From Acidobacteriota bacterium (GTDB lineage: Bacteria; Acidobacteriota; Vicinamibacteria; Vicinamibacterales; UBA2999), in the NCBI GenBank assembly GCA_947465645.1, contig CANIBQ010000071.1:1-25421 (forward strand): 25,421 nt of DNA. Reading direction: 5' to 3'. Shown here in pieces: positions 6,461 through 15,788 of the stretch. The translations under genes and the position numbers were made by a program. The number at the start of each line of letters is the position of its first letter. The first letter of the stretch is position 1. The notes beneath the pieces are model-generated. The model was not told where the DNA came from, searched no databases, and saw only the letters and a list, made by a program, of their open reading frames with translations.

Positions 6461-8917
6461 ATGAGCGGACTTTCTACTGCTGAGGCCGCCGAACGACTCT
6501 CTCGAGTGGGGCCGAACGCCTTGCCCGAGCGCGCTCCCGATCCGCTCTGGCGCCGGTTCGTGCGTCAGTTCCAGAGTCCGCTGATCTACGTCCTGCTGTT
6601 CGCGCTTGCGTTTGATCTGGGCCTCTGGATCTACGAAGGCGCGCACGCCTGGCCCATCGAAGCGACAGCGATCGGCCTGATCCTGCTGTTCAACGCGGCC
6701 CTCGGCCTCTATCAGGAACAGCGATCCGAGGCGGCCATGGCCCGCCTGAAGGCCCTGGCTGGAGCGCAGGCATGGGTGCTCCGCGATGGCCAGCTCGTCC
6801 GTCTCGCGACGCATGCCATCGTTCCCGGCGACTGGGTGCGCCTCGAAGCCGGCGACCGCGTCCCGGCGGACGGCACGCTGGTCGACGCTCGCGGCGCCAT
6901 GCTGGATGAGTCCATTCTCACGGGCGAATCGATCGCCGTCGACAAGAGCGATGGAGAGGAGGCGTTCAGCGGCACGTTGCTCGTCCGCGGCAAAGCCTCT
7001 CTCGAGGTGACGAGGACCGGTCCCTCCAGTGCCATGGGGCGACTCGCCACCATGCTCGGCGACATCAAGGCTGCGGCGACGCCCCTCGAGCGCCGCGTGG
7101 ATCAACTGGCCCGCCAGATCGCGCGATGGGTGCTGGCCCTCGCCGCGGTGCTTGGCCTGCTGGGCGTCGTCGCCGAAGGGATCAGCCGCGCGCCCGAAAT
7201 GATCATCTTCGCGGTGGCGCTCGCGGTGGCGGCGGTGCCCGAAGGGTTGCCGGCGGTGCTCACGGTCGCCCTGGCGCTTGGTGTCGAGCGGATGGCCCGG
7301 CACCGCGCGGTGGTCCGGCGCCTCTCGGCGGTCGAGGCACTCGGGTCGGTCACGGTCATCGCGACCGACAAGACGGGGACGCTGACCGAAAGCCGCATGG
7401 ATGTCCGCACGCTCGACGCGTCGGACGTGCCGCGCGCGCTCGCGGCCATTGTGCTGGCGAACGACGCGGACCTGACGACCGGAGCGGGTGATCCGCTGGA
7501 GCTGGGCCTGCTGCGACATGCCGCTGCGCACGGCGCGGATATCTCGCGGATGCGCGAGGCACACCCAACCGTCTCGGCGCGGCCGTTCGACAGCGCCTGG
7601 AAGTTCGCCAGGGTCACGGTGCAGGAGCAGGGGCGGCTCGTGAGCTATCTCAAGGGCGCGCCCGAGGTGCTCGTCAGCCGCTGCACACTCTCGACCCAGG
7701 ACCGTGAATCCTGGGTGGAGAAGGCCGACGCGTACGCGCGCGAGGGGTTCCGCGTCCTGGCGGTGGCGTGGGCCGAGGGCGAGACCGAAGAGCAGCTCTC
7801 GCTGCTCGGTCTCGTGTTGTTCTGGGATCCGCCGCGGCCCGAAGTGCCCGGCGCCGTTGCCAAGGCGCAGGCGGCCGGGATCCGCGTCATCATGATGACC
7901 GGCGATCACCCGGCGACCGCCCTGGCGGTCGCACACTTGATCGGCATCCCGGGGGTGCGGGTGCTGACCGGTGAAGACCTGGACGAGTATCAGGGCGCGG
8001 CGCTGATCGAGGCGATTGGCGACGTCAACGTCTTCGCACGCGTGCGGCCGGAGCAGAAACTGCAGCTCGTCGAACTGCTTCAGGCGCAGGGCGAGATCGT
8101 CGCGATGACAGGGGACGGCGTCAACGATGCGCCGGCGCTCAAGCGCTCGGATGTCGGCGTGGCGATGGGGCAGCGCGGCTCGGATGTCAGCCGTGAGGTG
8201 GCGGATCTGGTCCTGCTCGATGACAACTTCGCCACCATCGTCGGCGCCGTCGAGGAAGGCCGCGGCATCTACGAGAACATCCAGAAATTCCTCCGCTTCC
8301 TGTTCTCGACGAACCTGTCTGAAGTGCTGCTGGTCGCGTCTGGCGCTGTGCTTGCCTTCGCGCTCGATCTCCGCGACACCGCCGGGGCGCTGATGCTCCC
8401 GCTCACCGCCGCACAGATCCTCTGGATCAATCTCACGACCGACGGTATCCCCGCGCTGGCGCTGGCATTCGATCGCACGCCCGGCGTCATGCAACAGCCG
8501 CCGCGCCAGGCCAACGCTCCGCTGCTGGACCGGCCGTCGGCCCGGTTCGTCGTCGCCGCGGGCGGCATGAAGGCCGTGCTCGCGCTCGGCGTGCTCGGCC
8601 TCCTGCCGCTGTTCGGGTACTCGCTCGAGGTGACGCGGGCAGCCGCGTTCCACTTCATGGCCGTCGGTCAGTTGTTCCTGGTCTACCCGTCCAGACACAC
8701 GTGGATGCGCCCGCTGTCCAACCGGTATCTCCATGCGGCCATCATCGCCGGCGTCGGCATCCAGCTCACCGCGGCGTCGCTGCCGTTCACATCGGAACTG
8801 CTCGGAAACGCCAGCATCCCCGTGGAACTCTGGGGCGTCGTGTTCGGCGGCGCGTTGCTGGCGTGGGGACTCGCCGAAGGGTGTTCCCGGCTCGTGTGGC
8901 GCCAGCGCCCTGCGTGA
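6461..8917 (+). CDS. Cation-transporting P-type ATPase, Ca2+-type (P2)
   Basis: This 818-residue membrane pump has the full P-type motif set: the actuator TGES (154-157), the phosphorylation site Asp303 in DKTGTLTE, the nucleotide-binding KGAPE, MTGDHPATA, and the hinge MTGDGVNDAPALKRSDVGVAM. Ion-site residues match the Ca2+ branch: PEGLP in TM4 (260-264), Asn and Glu of FSTNLSEVLLV in TM5, and Asn and Asp of WINLTTDGIPALALAF in TM6. Export of Ca2+ or Mn2+ from the cytoplasm is the likely role, although related bacterial P2 pumps include proteins of other specificity. The segment between the phosphorylation site and KGAPE is short for the family. The ATG at 6461 precedes the usual N-terminal helix (MSGLSTAEAAERLSRVGPNA). 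The gene ends one base from the convergent adaptor gene. Confidence 0.93.
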   Translation: MSGLSTAEAAERLSRVGPNALPERAPDPLWRRFVRQFQSPLIYVLLFALAFDLGLWIYEGAHAWPIEATAIGLILLFNAALGLYQEQRSEAAMARLKALAGAQAWVLRDGQLVRLATHAIVPGDWVRLEAGDRVPADGTLVDARGAMLDESILTGESIAVDKSDGEEAFSGTLLVRGKASLEVTRTGPSSAMGRLATMLGDIKAAATPLERRVDQLARQIARWVLALAAVLGLLGVVAEGISRAPEMIIFAVALAVAAVPEGLPAVLTVALALGVERMARHRAVVRRLSAVEALGSVTVIATDKTGTLTESRMDVRTLDASDVPRALAAIVLANDADLTTGAGDPLELGLLRHAAAHGADISRMREAHPTVSARPFDSAWKFARVTVQEQGRLVSYLKGAPEVLVSRCTLSTQDRESWVEKADAYAREGFRVLAVAWAEGETEEQLSLLGLVLFWDPPRPEVPGAVAKAQAAGIRVIMMTGDHPATALAVAHLIGIPGVRVLTGEDLDEYQGAALIEAIGDVNVFARVRPEQKLQLVELLQAQGEIVAMTGDGVNDAPALKRSDVGVAMGQRGSDVSREVADLVLLDDNFATIVGAVEEGRGIYENIQKFLRFLFSTNLSEVLLVASGAVLAFALDLRDTAGALMLPLTAAQILWINLTTDGIPALALAFDRTPGVMQQPPRQANAPLLDRPSARFVVAAGGMKAVLALGVLGLLPLFGYSLEVTRAAAFHFMAVGQLFLVYPSRHTWMRPLSNRYLHAAIIAGVGIQLTAASLPFTSELLGNASIPVELWGVVFGGALLAWGLAEGCSRLVWRQRPA

Positions 8918-8918
8918 A

Positions 8919-10130
8919 TCAACGCGTGGTCCGGGGTGCGATGCGCCCGCCGTCGCGCACGAGATCTCCAGGATGCACGATGACCATCGCACCCTCCTCC
9001 AGACCCGTTGTCACTTCCGCCTCCGCGCCAGTCTGGTGACCAAGCTCGACGAACGCACGCCGCGCCCGGCCATCGCTCGCGACGTACACCGCCCAGCGTC
9101 CGCCGTCGCGGAAGAGCGCATTGGTTGGCACCTTCAGGACGTCGGGCGCTTCCCACAGCACGATGCGCGTCTCGACACGGTAGGCGTCACCGAGCGCGGC
9201 GCAGGCCCCGCCGGCATCCACGAAATCGAGGACGACGTTCACCCGTTGCTCCTCGACGCCGAGCGCGGAGATTTTCGTGAAACCCGCAGGCTCGATCCTG
9301 CGGACCTTCGCCGCCAGGGGCGTGTCGCCGCCCCATTGTTCGATCGTGGCGCGGGCGCCCGGCCTCACCCGGACGGCGTCCGTTGAGAGCAGGTCGGTGA
9401 CAATCTCCATCTGCCGTGGGTCACCGATCTCGACCAGTGGCTCGCCGGCCCGAACGACACTTTCGCTCTCTCGCGGGCGTTGGAGCACGACGCCGCCAAC
9501 CGGCGATCGCACCTCGACGGTACCGCTGGCGCCGGCTGACCGAGGGCTCGACGTCGCGACTCTCGCGCGTGCCCGTTCGACCTCGGCGGATGCGGCACGC
9601 ACCGCGGATACAGCCGCGTTCACCTCTTCGCCCGCCAGGGTGGCTTCCGCTTCTCGCACGTCGAGCTGCTGCCTGGTCGACACGCCAGCGCTCGTCAGGG
9701 TGCGGCTGCGCGTCAGCTCGCGTTGCGCCTGCGCCAGGGCGGCGCGAGCGCGCCGCTCTTCCGCGCGGGCATGTTCACGCGATGCCTCCGCGCTCTCGAC
9801 AGCCGCGGCCGCTTCGGCCTGCGTTCGCGCGTCGAGCAGTGCCGGAGCCTCTGGCTGCAGGCGCGCGACGAGGGCGCCGCGCTCGACGCGGTCGCCCGGG
9901 TCGAGCGCGATCCGCAGGAGTCGTCCGGTGACGGGAGCGGCGATCACGAAGCGATCGCGCACCCGGGTACGTCCCTCCTCGTCGATCGTCACGACCAGCG
10001 GCCCGCGCGAGACTCGAGCCACATCAACGTCGATGGCCTGCGGCCACAGCGCCACGCCGGCAAGGCCGCCGATGACAACGACCGACAACAACACACGACG
10101 GTCCGTAAGCACGCGAAGCATGTGCGTCAC
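8919..10130 (-). CDS. HlyD/MacA-type periplasmic adaptor of an ABC exporter
   Basis: This 403-residue membrane-fusion protein has one N-terminal membrane anchor (about residues 13-30), then a split biotinyl-lipoyl domain (VTIDEEGRTRVRDRFVIAAP and PVTGRLLRIALDPGDRVERG, later VEVRSPVGGVVLQ). Between the halves is a long Ala/Glu/Arg-rich coiled coil (about 100-215), followed by beta-barrel and membrane-proximal domains. It would bridge the FtsX-type permease to an outer-membrane TolC-type channel. Its ATG overlaps the permease stop (ATGA, 10127-10130), so it is translated last in the ATPase-permease-adaptor operon. No outer-membrane gene is in this operon; the nearby TolC gene at 14414 is a possible but unproven partner. 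Confidence 0.93.
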   Translation of the reverse strand: MTHMLRVLTDRRVLLSVVVIGGLAGVALWPQAIDVDVARVSRGPLVVTIDEEGRTRVRDRFVIAAPVTGRLLRIALDPGDRVERGALVARLQPEAPALLDARTQAEAAAAVESAEASREHARAEERRARAALAQAQRELTRSRTLTSAGVSTRQQLDVREAEATLAGEEVNAAVSAVRAASAEVERARARVATSSPRSAGASGTVEVRSPVGGVVLQRPRESESVVRAGEPLVEIGDPRQMEIVTDLLSTDAVRVRPGARATIEQWGGDTPLAAKVRRIEPAGFTKISALGVEEQRVNVVLDFVDAGGACAALGDAYRVETRIVLWEAPDVLKVPTNALFRDGGRWAVYVASDGRARRAFVELGHQTGAEAEVTTGLEEGAMVIVHPGDLVRDGGRIAPRTTR

Positions 10131-12511
10131 TCCGGTGTCTTGAGAACACCAACAAGGTCGAGATGATCGAGGCGCCGGCGTACGAGCAGCCCCGACAACA
10201 CGGTGGCACCGATCACCGTCAGCCAGGTCCAGGCAATGGTGGCCGGGCTCGCGACGAACGACAGGCGGTAGACCTCATTGGTGAAGACCGCCATGATCAG
10301 CTCACCGAACAGATATCCAATCCCGGCACCGATCGGTAGAGCCACCGTGGTGAGGACGGCAATCTCCCCGAGCAGAATCAGCGAGATCTCCGCGCGGGTA
10401 AAGCCAAGCACGCGCAGGCTTGCGAGCTCGCGGCTCCGCTCCGACAGCGACACGCGGGCCGAGTTGTAGACGACGCCGAAGGCGATGATGCCGGCGAAGA
10501 TCACGTTGATGAAGATCGACAGGTTCATGTGTTCGGCCATGGTCTGGCGGAAGTTCCGAATGGCGACGTCGCGCATCGCGACCCCGGCGATCGCCGGCAT
10601 GGCTTTAACGGCTCTGTAGAACGAATCGCGGGCGGCCGGATCCATCGTCAATGCGATGCTCGAGACCGTCTCTCCTTCGTGCAGCATCCGGCGCAGCGCC
10701 CCGACCCGCATGTAGGCCTGGAGCCCGAGGCTGTCGTCCACCAGCGCGACGACAGGGACGTCGCGCACAGGACGCCGGCCTTCCAGCACCTCGACCTGCA
10801 GCGAATCCCCGGGGCCGACTGCGAGCACGTCACCGAGCATGTGCGACAGCACCAGGCCCTGCGGCGGCAGCGCAATCACGCCGCGGGTGCGGTCGATGAT
10901 TCGCGTCAGCGTCGGCTCTTCTGGCAGTCCTGAGATGATCAGCGTGCGTGACCGTGTGCCGGCACGGAGACGCGCCTGAACCATGCGCGTGGCTTCAACC
11001 TCCATGACGCCGGGCAAGTGGGCGACATCGTGCACCGCGCGACCGGGACGGGGCTCCGCGAATGTCAGCGTGGCGTCCTGCCGCATTGTCCTGGTGAACT
11101 CCTCGTCAATCAGCGAGTTCATCACGTCGATGAACGACAGGCCGACGAACAACACGGCGACTGCGAAGGCGATGCCCAGGATCGAGGCGAGCGCCTTCAC
11201 CGGCTGCCGCTCCAGTGCGCGCACGATCATCCGCGTCGCAAACGACAGCCGCAGCGGTTGCCACCGCGCCTCGACGATGCTGCGGCGATAGCGCGCCGGC
11301 GGCTCCGGTCGCATGGCTTCGGCTGGCGGCACCCGCAGCGCGCGCCGGACGGCGGATTGCGCGCCCAGTGCCGCGATGAGAAGGCTGCCGCCAATGGCCT
11401 GCAGGCCGAGCGCTGGCGAGAGATGGTAGGCGAGTGTCGGAAACCGGAAGAACTCGTTGTACAGGCCGATGAGGCTTGAACCGACCCATGCCCCGACGCC
11501 GACACCAACGATCGCCCCGGCCGCGGCGATGGCGAGCGCCCACTTCACGTAATGCCAGGCAACCGCGCGGTTGGAGTAGCCGAGCGCCTTCAACGAGGCG
11601 ATCTGCGTTCGCTGCAGTGCGAGCGCCCGGGTGAGCGCGATGTGCAGTACGAACGCCGCGACCGCGAGAAATATCGCGGGCACCAGCAGGCCGAACGTCT
11701 GCAACTGCGTCAGCTCGTTGTCGAGCGTCCACGCGGACATCTGAAGCGACTGGGGAATCGCCCCGCGGCCGCCGTACGGCTGGAGCAGCCGATCGATTCC
11801 GGCGATGACGTCGGGTTCCGAGGCATCGGCTGTCAGCGTCACCGACACCTCGTTGAACCCGCCTTCCATGTCGAACGCGGACGCCAGGCTGCGCTGGTTC
11901 ATCCAGAAGATGCCGAAGCGCCGGGTGTCGGGAAACAGCTCGCCAGGTGCGATCGCGTAGACGTACTCGGGCGACAGGCCCACGCCGACGATCCGCAGTT
12001 CCCGCCGTCGCCCGTTGATGATGGCGGCGACGCGATCGCCGGGACCAAGTCCATGCGACTCGCAGAACATCTCGCTGGCGACGACCTCGTCCGGCTGTCC
12101 GGGATCGGGCCAGCGCCCCCGGCGCAGGAAGACGTCATTCAGGGCTGGCCGCTCCCGTTCAGGAACCGAGCTCAGACGCCCGATCGCCGGTTCGGGCATT
12201 CCCGGGACATCGAGCGTGACGTCGACGACGACTCGCGTGGCCACCGCGTGTACGCCCTCGACGCCCGCGATCCGGGACTCGAGCCGCGCCGGTGCGCGCT
12301 TCAACGAGGCAAACACGTCGGCAAAGCGCGCCTGCTCGTAGTACGAGGCGCGAGCCCGCTGCAGGGAATCGAAGTTCGAGAAATAGGCCACGAACATCGT
12401 GACGCCTGCCGCCATGACTGCCGCGATCGCCGCCGCCTGGCCTTTCATGGCCCAGAGGTCGCGCAGCAGCTTGCGGTCGAGCATGCGCATCCGCGCCGGC
12501 ATCCTCACCAT
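10127..12511 (-). CDS. FtsX-family ABC transporter permease (duplicated FtsX domain)
   Basis: This 794-residue inner-membrane permease has the architecture of large MacB/LolC-related exporters with two FtsX units. An N-terminal membrane helix lies at about residues 24-44, a large periplasmic domain at about 50-270, and the first FtsX membrane block (three helices) at about 273-390. A second transmembrane helix and periplasmic domain start near 440, and a last FtsX block covers about 670-790. Cytoplasmic coupling motifs [15 protein letters not shown] and [15 protein letters not shown] occur once in each half. The annotated ATG at 12511 overlaps the ATPase stop by seven bases; ATGs at residues 4, 8 and 10 are alternatives. 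The substrate cannot be told from sequence; lipophilic compounds or peptides are usual for the family. Confidence 0.93.
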   Translation of the reverse strand: MVRMPARMRMLDRKLLRDLWAMKGQAAAIAAVMAAGVTMFVAYFSNFDSLQRARASYYEQARFADVFASLKRAPARLESRIAGVEGVHAVATRVVVDVTLDVPGMPEPAIGRLSSVPERERPALNDVFLRRGRWPDPGQPDEVVASEMFCESHGLGPGDRVAAIINGRRRELRIVGVGLSPEYVYAIAPGELFPDTRRFGIFWMNQRSLASAFDMEGGFNEVSVTLTADASEPDVIAGIDRLLQPYGGRGAIPQSLQMSAWTLDNELTQLQTFGLLVPAIFLAVAAFVLHIALTRALALQRTQIASLKALGYSNRAVAWHYVKWALAIAAAGAIVGVGVGAWVGSSLIGLYNEFFRFPTLAYHLSPALGLQAIGGSLLIAALGAQSAVRRALRVPPAEAMRPEPPARYRRSIVEARWQPLRLSFATRMIVRALERQPVKALASILGIAFAVAVLFVGLSFIDVMNSLIDEEFTRTMRQDATLTFAEPRPGRAVHDVAHLPGVMEVEATRMVQARLRAGTRSRTLIISGLPEEPTLTRIIDRTRGVIALPPQGLVLSHMLGDVLAVGPGDSLQVEVLEGRRPVRDVPVVALVDDSLGLQAYMRVGALRRMLHEGETVSSIALTMDPAARDSFYRAVKAMPAIAGVAMRDVAIRNFRQTMAEHMNLSIFINVIFAGIIAFGVVYNSARVSLSERSRELASLRVLGFTRAEISLILLGEIAVLTTVALPIGAGIGYLFGELIMAVFTNEVYRLSFVASPATIAWTWLTVIGATVLSGLLVRRRLDHLDLVGVLKTPE

Positions 12512-13245
12512 TGGATGTCTCGCGCCGCGGCCTTGCGCGCGGGCCTGTCGGTGCTCGCCACCCTGCCGTCGGCGAGACGCACGACACGGTCGGCCATGCC
12601 GGCAATGGCGGCGTTATGCGTGATGACCACGGTGGCGGTCCCGAGCTCACGATTGACGCGCTCGAGAGCTTCGAGGACGACGACGCCCGTGGTGATGTCG
12701 AGCGCTCCGGTCGGCTCGTCGCACAGGAGCACGGCGGGTTGCTTGGCGATCGCCCGCGCGATGGCGACGCGCTGCTGCTCGCCGCCGGAGAGTTGCGCGG
12801 GAAAGTGGTCGAGGCGTTGACCCAGCCCGACCAGCGCGAGCGCGTCCTCCGGCGCCATCGGCCGCTCGACGAGCTCGGTGACGAGCGCCACGTTCTCGCG
12901 CGCGGTCAGGCTGGGAATCAGGTTGTAGAACTGGAACACGAAGCCAATGTGCGTGCGACGGTACGCGGTCAGCGCGGCTTCGCTTGCCGTCGTGAGGTTC
13001 TGGCCGGCATAGACGACGTCGCCGGAGGTGGGCACGTCGAGTCCGCCGAGGATGTTCAGGAGCGTTGACTTGCCCGACCCGGAGGGGCCGAGCAGCACGA
13101 CGAATTCACCCGCCGTGAGATCGAAGTCGACGCCCCGCAGGGCTTCCACTCGAACCTCGCCCATCTCGTACACCTTGGTGAGCCCCCGCGCCGTGAAGAC
13201 GGGCAGAGTCGTCGTCGAGGCCAACGTTGTTGGAGCGCTCAACAT
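12505..13245 (-). CDS. ABC exporter ATP-binding protein (MacB/LolD type)
   Basis: This 246-residue ATPase is the first gene of the exporter operon. From the ATG at 13245 it has Walker [10 protein letters not shown] (53-61), the Q-loop in FVFQFYNL (Gln105), signature LSGGEQQR (152-159), Walker [11 protein letters not shown] (171-180) and switch His210. The [14 protein letters not shown] segment is typical of the MacB/LolD group that energises FtsX-like permeases. The start is uncertain. GGAG lies upstream, spaced about ten bases from a GTG at 13248 and 13 from the ATG at 13245; the open frame reaches 13323, but that part is unlike the family. Permease and adaptor genes follow with overlapping stops and starts, so the three are co-translated. 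Confidence 0.94.
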   Translation of the reverse strand: MLSAPTTLASTTTLPVFTARGLTKVYEMGEVRVEALRGVDFDLTAGEFVVLLGPSGSGKSTLLNILGGLDVPTSGDVVYAGQNLTTASEAALTAYRRTHIGFVFQFYNLIPSLTARENVALVTELVERPMAPEDALALVGLGQRLDHFPAQLSGGEQQRVAIARAIAKQPAVLLCDEPTGALDITTGVVVLEALERVNRELGTATVVITHNAAIAGMADRVVRLADGRVASTDRPARKAAARDIQW

Positions 13246-13360
13246 CACGCGCACATCTCTCCGGATAGTCCGTGAGCATGCGGTGCCAGAGGAGTGCCAC
13301 CGTCGTTCGAGGGAGAATCGCATGTACCGCCGGCCTCGAGCGACTGACTGAGATGTGGCG

Positions 13361-13394
13361 TGGGAAAAGTTTCACGCGCGGATGAAATTTCCCA
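13361..13394. promoter_or_regulatory. Imperfect inverted repeat in the divergent exporter / sigma factor region
   Basis: The arms TGGGAAA-ag-TTTCA (13361-13374) and TGAAA-TTTCCCA (13383-13394) are complementary over 12 pairs with a two-base bulge, around a GC-rich loop. The element sits between the divergent ABC exporter operon and the ECF sigma factor gene. It could be an operator or a transcript hairpin; it has no T-run and so is unlikely to be a terminator. Confidence 0.4.
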
Positions 13395-13407
13395 GGCTAG
13401 CTGAGAG

Positions 13408-13437
13408 CGTTACGAGGCTGGTCACGTATCCGTAACC
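13408..13437. promoter_or_regulatory. 18-base dyad and extra half-site upstream of the ECF sigma gene
   Basis: An 18-base dyad at 13420-13437 pairs seven of nine positions (GGT-n-ACG-n-AT-n-CGT-n-ACC). A further half-site CGTTAC lies at 13408-13413, seven bases before it, so three CGT(T/A)AC-like half-sites cluster here. This looks like a transcription factor binding site controlling the sigma gene, the divergent exporter, or both. No matching regulator gene is present in the window. Confidence 0.4.
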
Positions 13438-13510
13438 GATGCTCGAGTCGGGATCGGCAAAGCCGAGCGCGAGTGAGCCAGGGCTCGCGCGTCTTGGTGG
13501 CGGTGTCATC

Positions 13511-14299
13511 ATGGGGAACATGCAGTTTGCCGATGTGGCTGAGTCCGTTGGACCGCGCCTGTACAGCACAGCCCTGCGTTTGTGCCGCCGACCAGAAGAC
13601 GCGGAGGACCTCGTGCAGGAGACGCTGCTGCAGGGCTTCCGCAAGTGGGATCAGTTCGAGGGGCGTGCCAACCCCTCCACCTGGCTCTACACGATTGCGG
13701 CGCGTCTGTGCCAGCGCCGCCACCGGCGGCGCGCGGGAGAGCCCACGCGCCTCGAGTCGCTCTCGGAACTGCTGCCGTCCCCCCACGACCGCATCCCCGT
13801 GCTCGCCTCCGGCGACAACCCGCTGGACGAGCATGTACGCCGGGAAGCCGAACGCACGGTCGGCAGGGCGCTCGCGACGCTGCCGACGCCATTCCGCCTG
13901 CCGCTGGTCCTTGCGGACATCGCCGAACTGTCGACGCCGGACATTGCCAGGGTGTTGGGGTTGAAGGAGGCCACCGTGAAGACGCGGATTCATCGCGCGC
14001 GCCTGGCGCTCCGCCGTGCGCTCGTCTCGCGCCTGCCGTCGCGACCGGCCCCTCCGCCGGATCACGATCGCCAGGTGTGCCTGGATCTGCTGGCGGCCAA
14101 GCAGGAGGCGCTGGACCGGCACGCCCCCTTCCGGTTTTCCAGCGCCGAACTGTGCGCACGGTGTCGCGCCCTCTTCGAGACGCTGGATCTGGGGCGCGAC
14201 GCCTGCGTCTCTCTCTCCACGGCAGAGCTTCCAGACTCGCTGCGCGCGCTGATTCGATCCGGCGGCGCTGCTGCTCCGGTGCGGCGCCGCCGACGCTGA
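13511..14299 (+). CDS. ECF-type RNA polymerase sigma factor with a cysteine-bearing C-terminal extension
   Basis: This 262-residue protein carries sigma region 2 at about 7-75 (LYSTALRLCRRPEDAEDLVQ, then KWDQFEGRANPSTWLYTIAA) and region 4 at about 112-172 (ATLPTPFRLPLVLADIAELS, then ARVLGLKEATVKTRIHRARL). A normal ECF factor ends there. This one has about 90 further residues with Cys190, Cys215, Cys218 and Cys232 (ELCARCRALFETLDL in the middle). Such extensions are known to regulate some ECF groups, and a metal- or redox-sensing role is plausible here but unproven. No anti-sigma gene lies next to it. The start is uncertain: ATG at 13511 is used, with ATG at 13520 as an alternative. The gene lies between two exporter operons, which are candidate targets. 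Confidence 0.88.
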   Translation: MGNMQFADVAESVGPRLYSTALRLCRRPEDAEDLVQETLLQGFRKWDQFEGRANPSTWLYTIAARLCQRRHRRRAGEPTRLESLSELLPSPHDRIPVLASGDNPLDEHVRREAERTVGRALATLPTPFRLPLVLADIAELSTPDIARVLGLKEATVKTRIHRARLALRRALVSRLPSRPAPPPDHDRQVCLDLLAAKQEALDRHAPFRFSSAELCARCRALFETLDLGRDACVSLSTAELPDSLRALIRSGGAAAPVRRRRR

Positions 14300-14413
14300 C
14301 CGTCCTCCGCGCGCTTTCTCCCCCCTCCAGCGAATTTCTGCGCTTGCCGGCGGCTGGCTGGTGTGGCGCGTGGTATGAATCCATTTCGAGGCGTTGTGTC
14401 TCTCAGTAGGTGA

Positions 14414-15757
14414 ATGAGTTTGCCCGACAAAACAAGGCACGCGCTGGCTGCGGTGGGACTGGCAATGACGGTGATCGTGGCCGGGCCGGCGCCCGTCCTT
14501 GGCCAGGAGCGGCTGACGCTCGCCGACGCGATGGCACGCGCTCGCACCGCGACGCCGGCGGCGCGGGCGCTGGCGGCCGGCGCACAGGAGGCCGAGGCGC
14601 GGGTGGTCCAGGCTCGCGCCGGGTACCTGCCGCGCGTCGACGTCACGCAGTCGGTGGAGCGCGGCGACCAGCCTGTGTTCGTCTTCGGGTCGCTGCTCGC
14701 GCAGCGTCGTTTTTCCGTCGCGAACTTCGACATCGCCGCGCTGAACCAGCCGCCGGCCACGACGAACATACGGACAGCGCTGACCGTGGATCACACCGTG
14801 TTCGACGGCGACCGCACGCGCCTCGCCGCGCGCAGCGCGGCGCTCGGCGGCGAGCTCGCCAATCTGGAGCAGGCACGCGTCGGACAGGACCTGGCGCTGG
14901 CGGCAGCGCAGGCATTCGTACGGGTGCTTCAGTTGGAGGCGGTGCTGCAGGCCGCCGACGCTGCCGTCGCCGCCGCTGCCAGTGACATCGAACGCGCGCG
15001 GGCGCGCCGCGACGTGGGTCTCGCCACTGACGCCGACGTGCTGGCCATCGAGGTTCATCTCGCCGACGTTCAGCAGCGGCACATCACCGCGCTGGGCGAC
15101 CTGGCGATCGCGCGCCTCGCCCTCAACGACGCGATCGGGCTGCCCCTCGATCAGCCGGTCACGCTGGTGCGGCCGGTTCCGCGCGCCGGATCAGCAGCGT
15201 CGGCGGCGCTGACGACTGAAGCGCTGGCGGCACGCGCAGAGCGGCAGCAGGCCGACCTCCGCACCCGCGTGGCCGAGACCGATCGCCGCCGCGAGCAGGC
15301 GGCGTTCCTGCCCACGCTCCGCGTGCAGGGGGGCTGGGAGTTCAACGGAAACAGTTGGTTCGACCAGCGCGCCGCATGGCTCGTCGGTGCGCGGCTGCAG
15401 GTCAACATCTTCAACGGGTTCGCAGACAACGCGCGGCTGGCGGAGGCGCGGCAGGCGGAGGTCCGTGCCGCCGCCGAGCGGGATCGCGTGATGGGACAGA
15501 TTGCCGTGGACGTGCGCAGTGCGCTGGCGCGTCTGGACACGGCGCGGGCGCGTGACACAGCCGGCCGCGCCGCCCTTTCGCAGGCGCGGGAGGCGCAGCG
15601 CATCATCCGCGACCGTTACGAGACAGGGCTCGCCACCGTAACCGACGTGCTGCGAGCGGCGGAGGCGGTGGTGGATGCGGATGCGCGCGCCACCGCGGCG
15701 GAGATGGACGTCATTCTCCAGGACGTCGCACTGGATCGCGCACTTGGCCGCCTGTGA
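14414..15757 (+). CDS. TolC-family outer-membrane efflux protein
   Basis: This 447-residue protein has a signal peptide (residues 1 to about 30, ending AGPAPVLGQ). Two related halves rich in long Ala/Arg/Glu helices follow, as in TolC-type channels that trimerise into an outer-membrane beta-barrel with a periplasmic helical tunnel. Family landmarks include the N-terminal RLTLADAMARARTATPA, the AGYLPRVDVTQSVERGDQP strand region, and the repeat-equivalent LPTLRVQGGWEFNGNSWFDQ and RLQVNIFNGFADNARLAEA. It is the first gene of the operon that continues with the lipoprotein adaptor (31 bases later) and RND pump, completing a tripartite efflux system. A short AGG lies just before the ATG. The gene begins 114 bases after the sigma factor gene in the same direction. 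Confidence 0.93.
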   Translation: MSLPDKTRHALAAVGLAMTVIVAGPAPVLGQERLTLADAMARARTATPAARALAAGAQEAEARVVQARAGYLPRVDVTQSVERGDQPVFVFGSLLAQRRFSVANFDIAALNQPPATTNIRTALTVDHTVFDGDRTRLAARSAALGGELANLEQARVGQDLALAAAQAFVRVLQLEAVLQAADAAVAAAASDIERARARRDVGLATDADVLAIEVHLADVQQRHITALGDLAIARLALNDAIGLPLDQPVTLVRPVPRAGSAASAALTTEALAARAERQQADLRTRVAETDRRREQAAFLPTLRVQGGWEFNGNSWFDQRAAWLVGARLQVNIFNGFADNARLAEARQAEVRAAAERDRVMGQIAVDVRSALARLDTARARDTAGRAALSQAREAQRIIRDRYETGLATVTDVLRAAEAVVDADARATAAEMDVILQDVALDRALGRL

Positions 15758-15788
15758 TGGGCGTCGTGGCCGAACAAGGACCGTTGAC

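Noticed and set aside
6284..8992. 902-residue open frame on the minus strand opposite the P-type ATPase
   Set aside because: It is a shadow frame of GC-rich coding DNA. The translation is Arg/Glu/His-rich, without any domain, while the opposite strand has a complete P-type ATPase.
11552..12820. 422-residue plus-strand open frame opposite the ABC permease and ATPase
   Set aside because: It spans the permease-ATPase gene border on the other strand and has no motif.
13397..15082. 561-residue minus-strand open frame opposite the sigma factor and tolC
   Set aside because: It has no recognisable domain and covers two well-supported plus-strand genes as well as their intergenic region.
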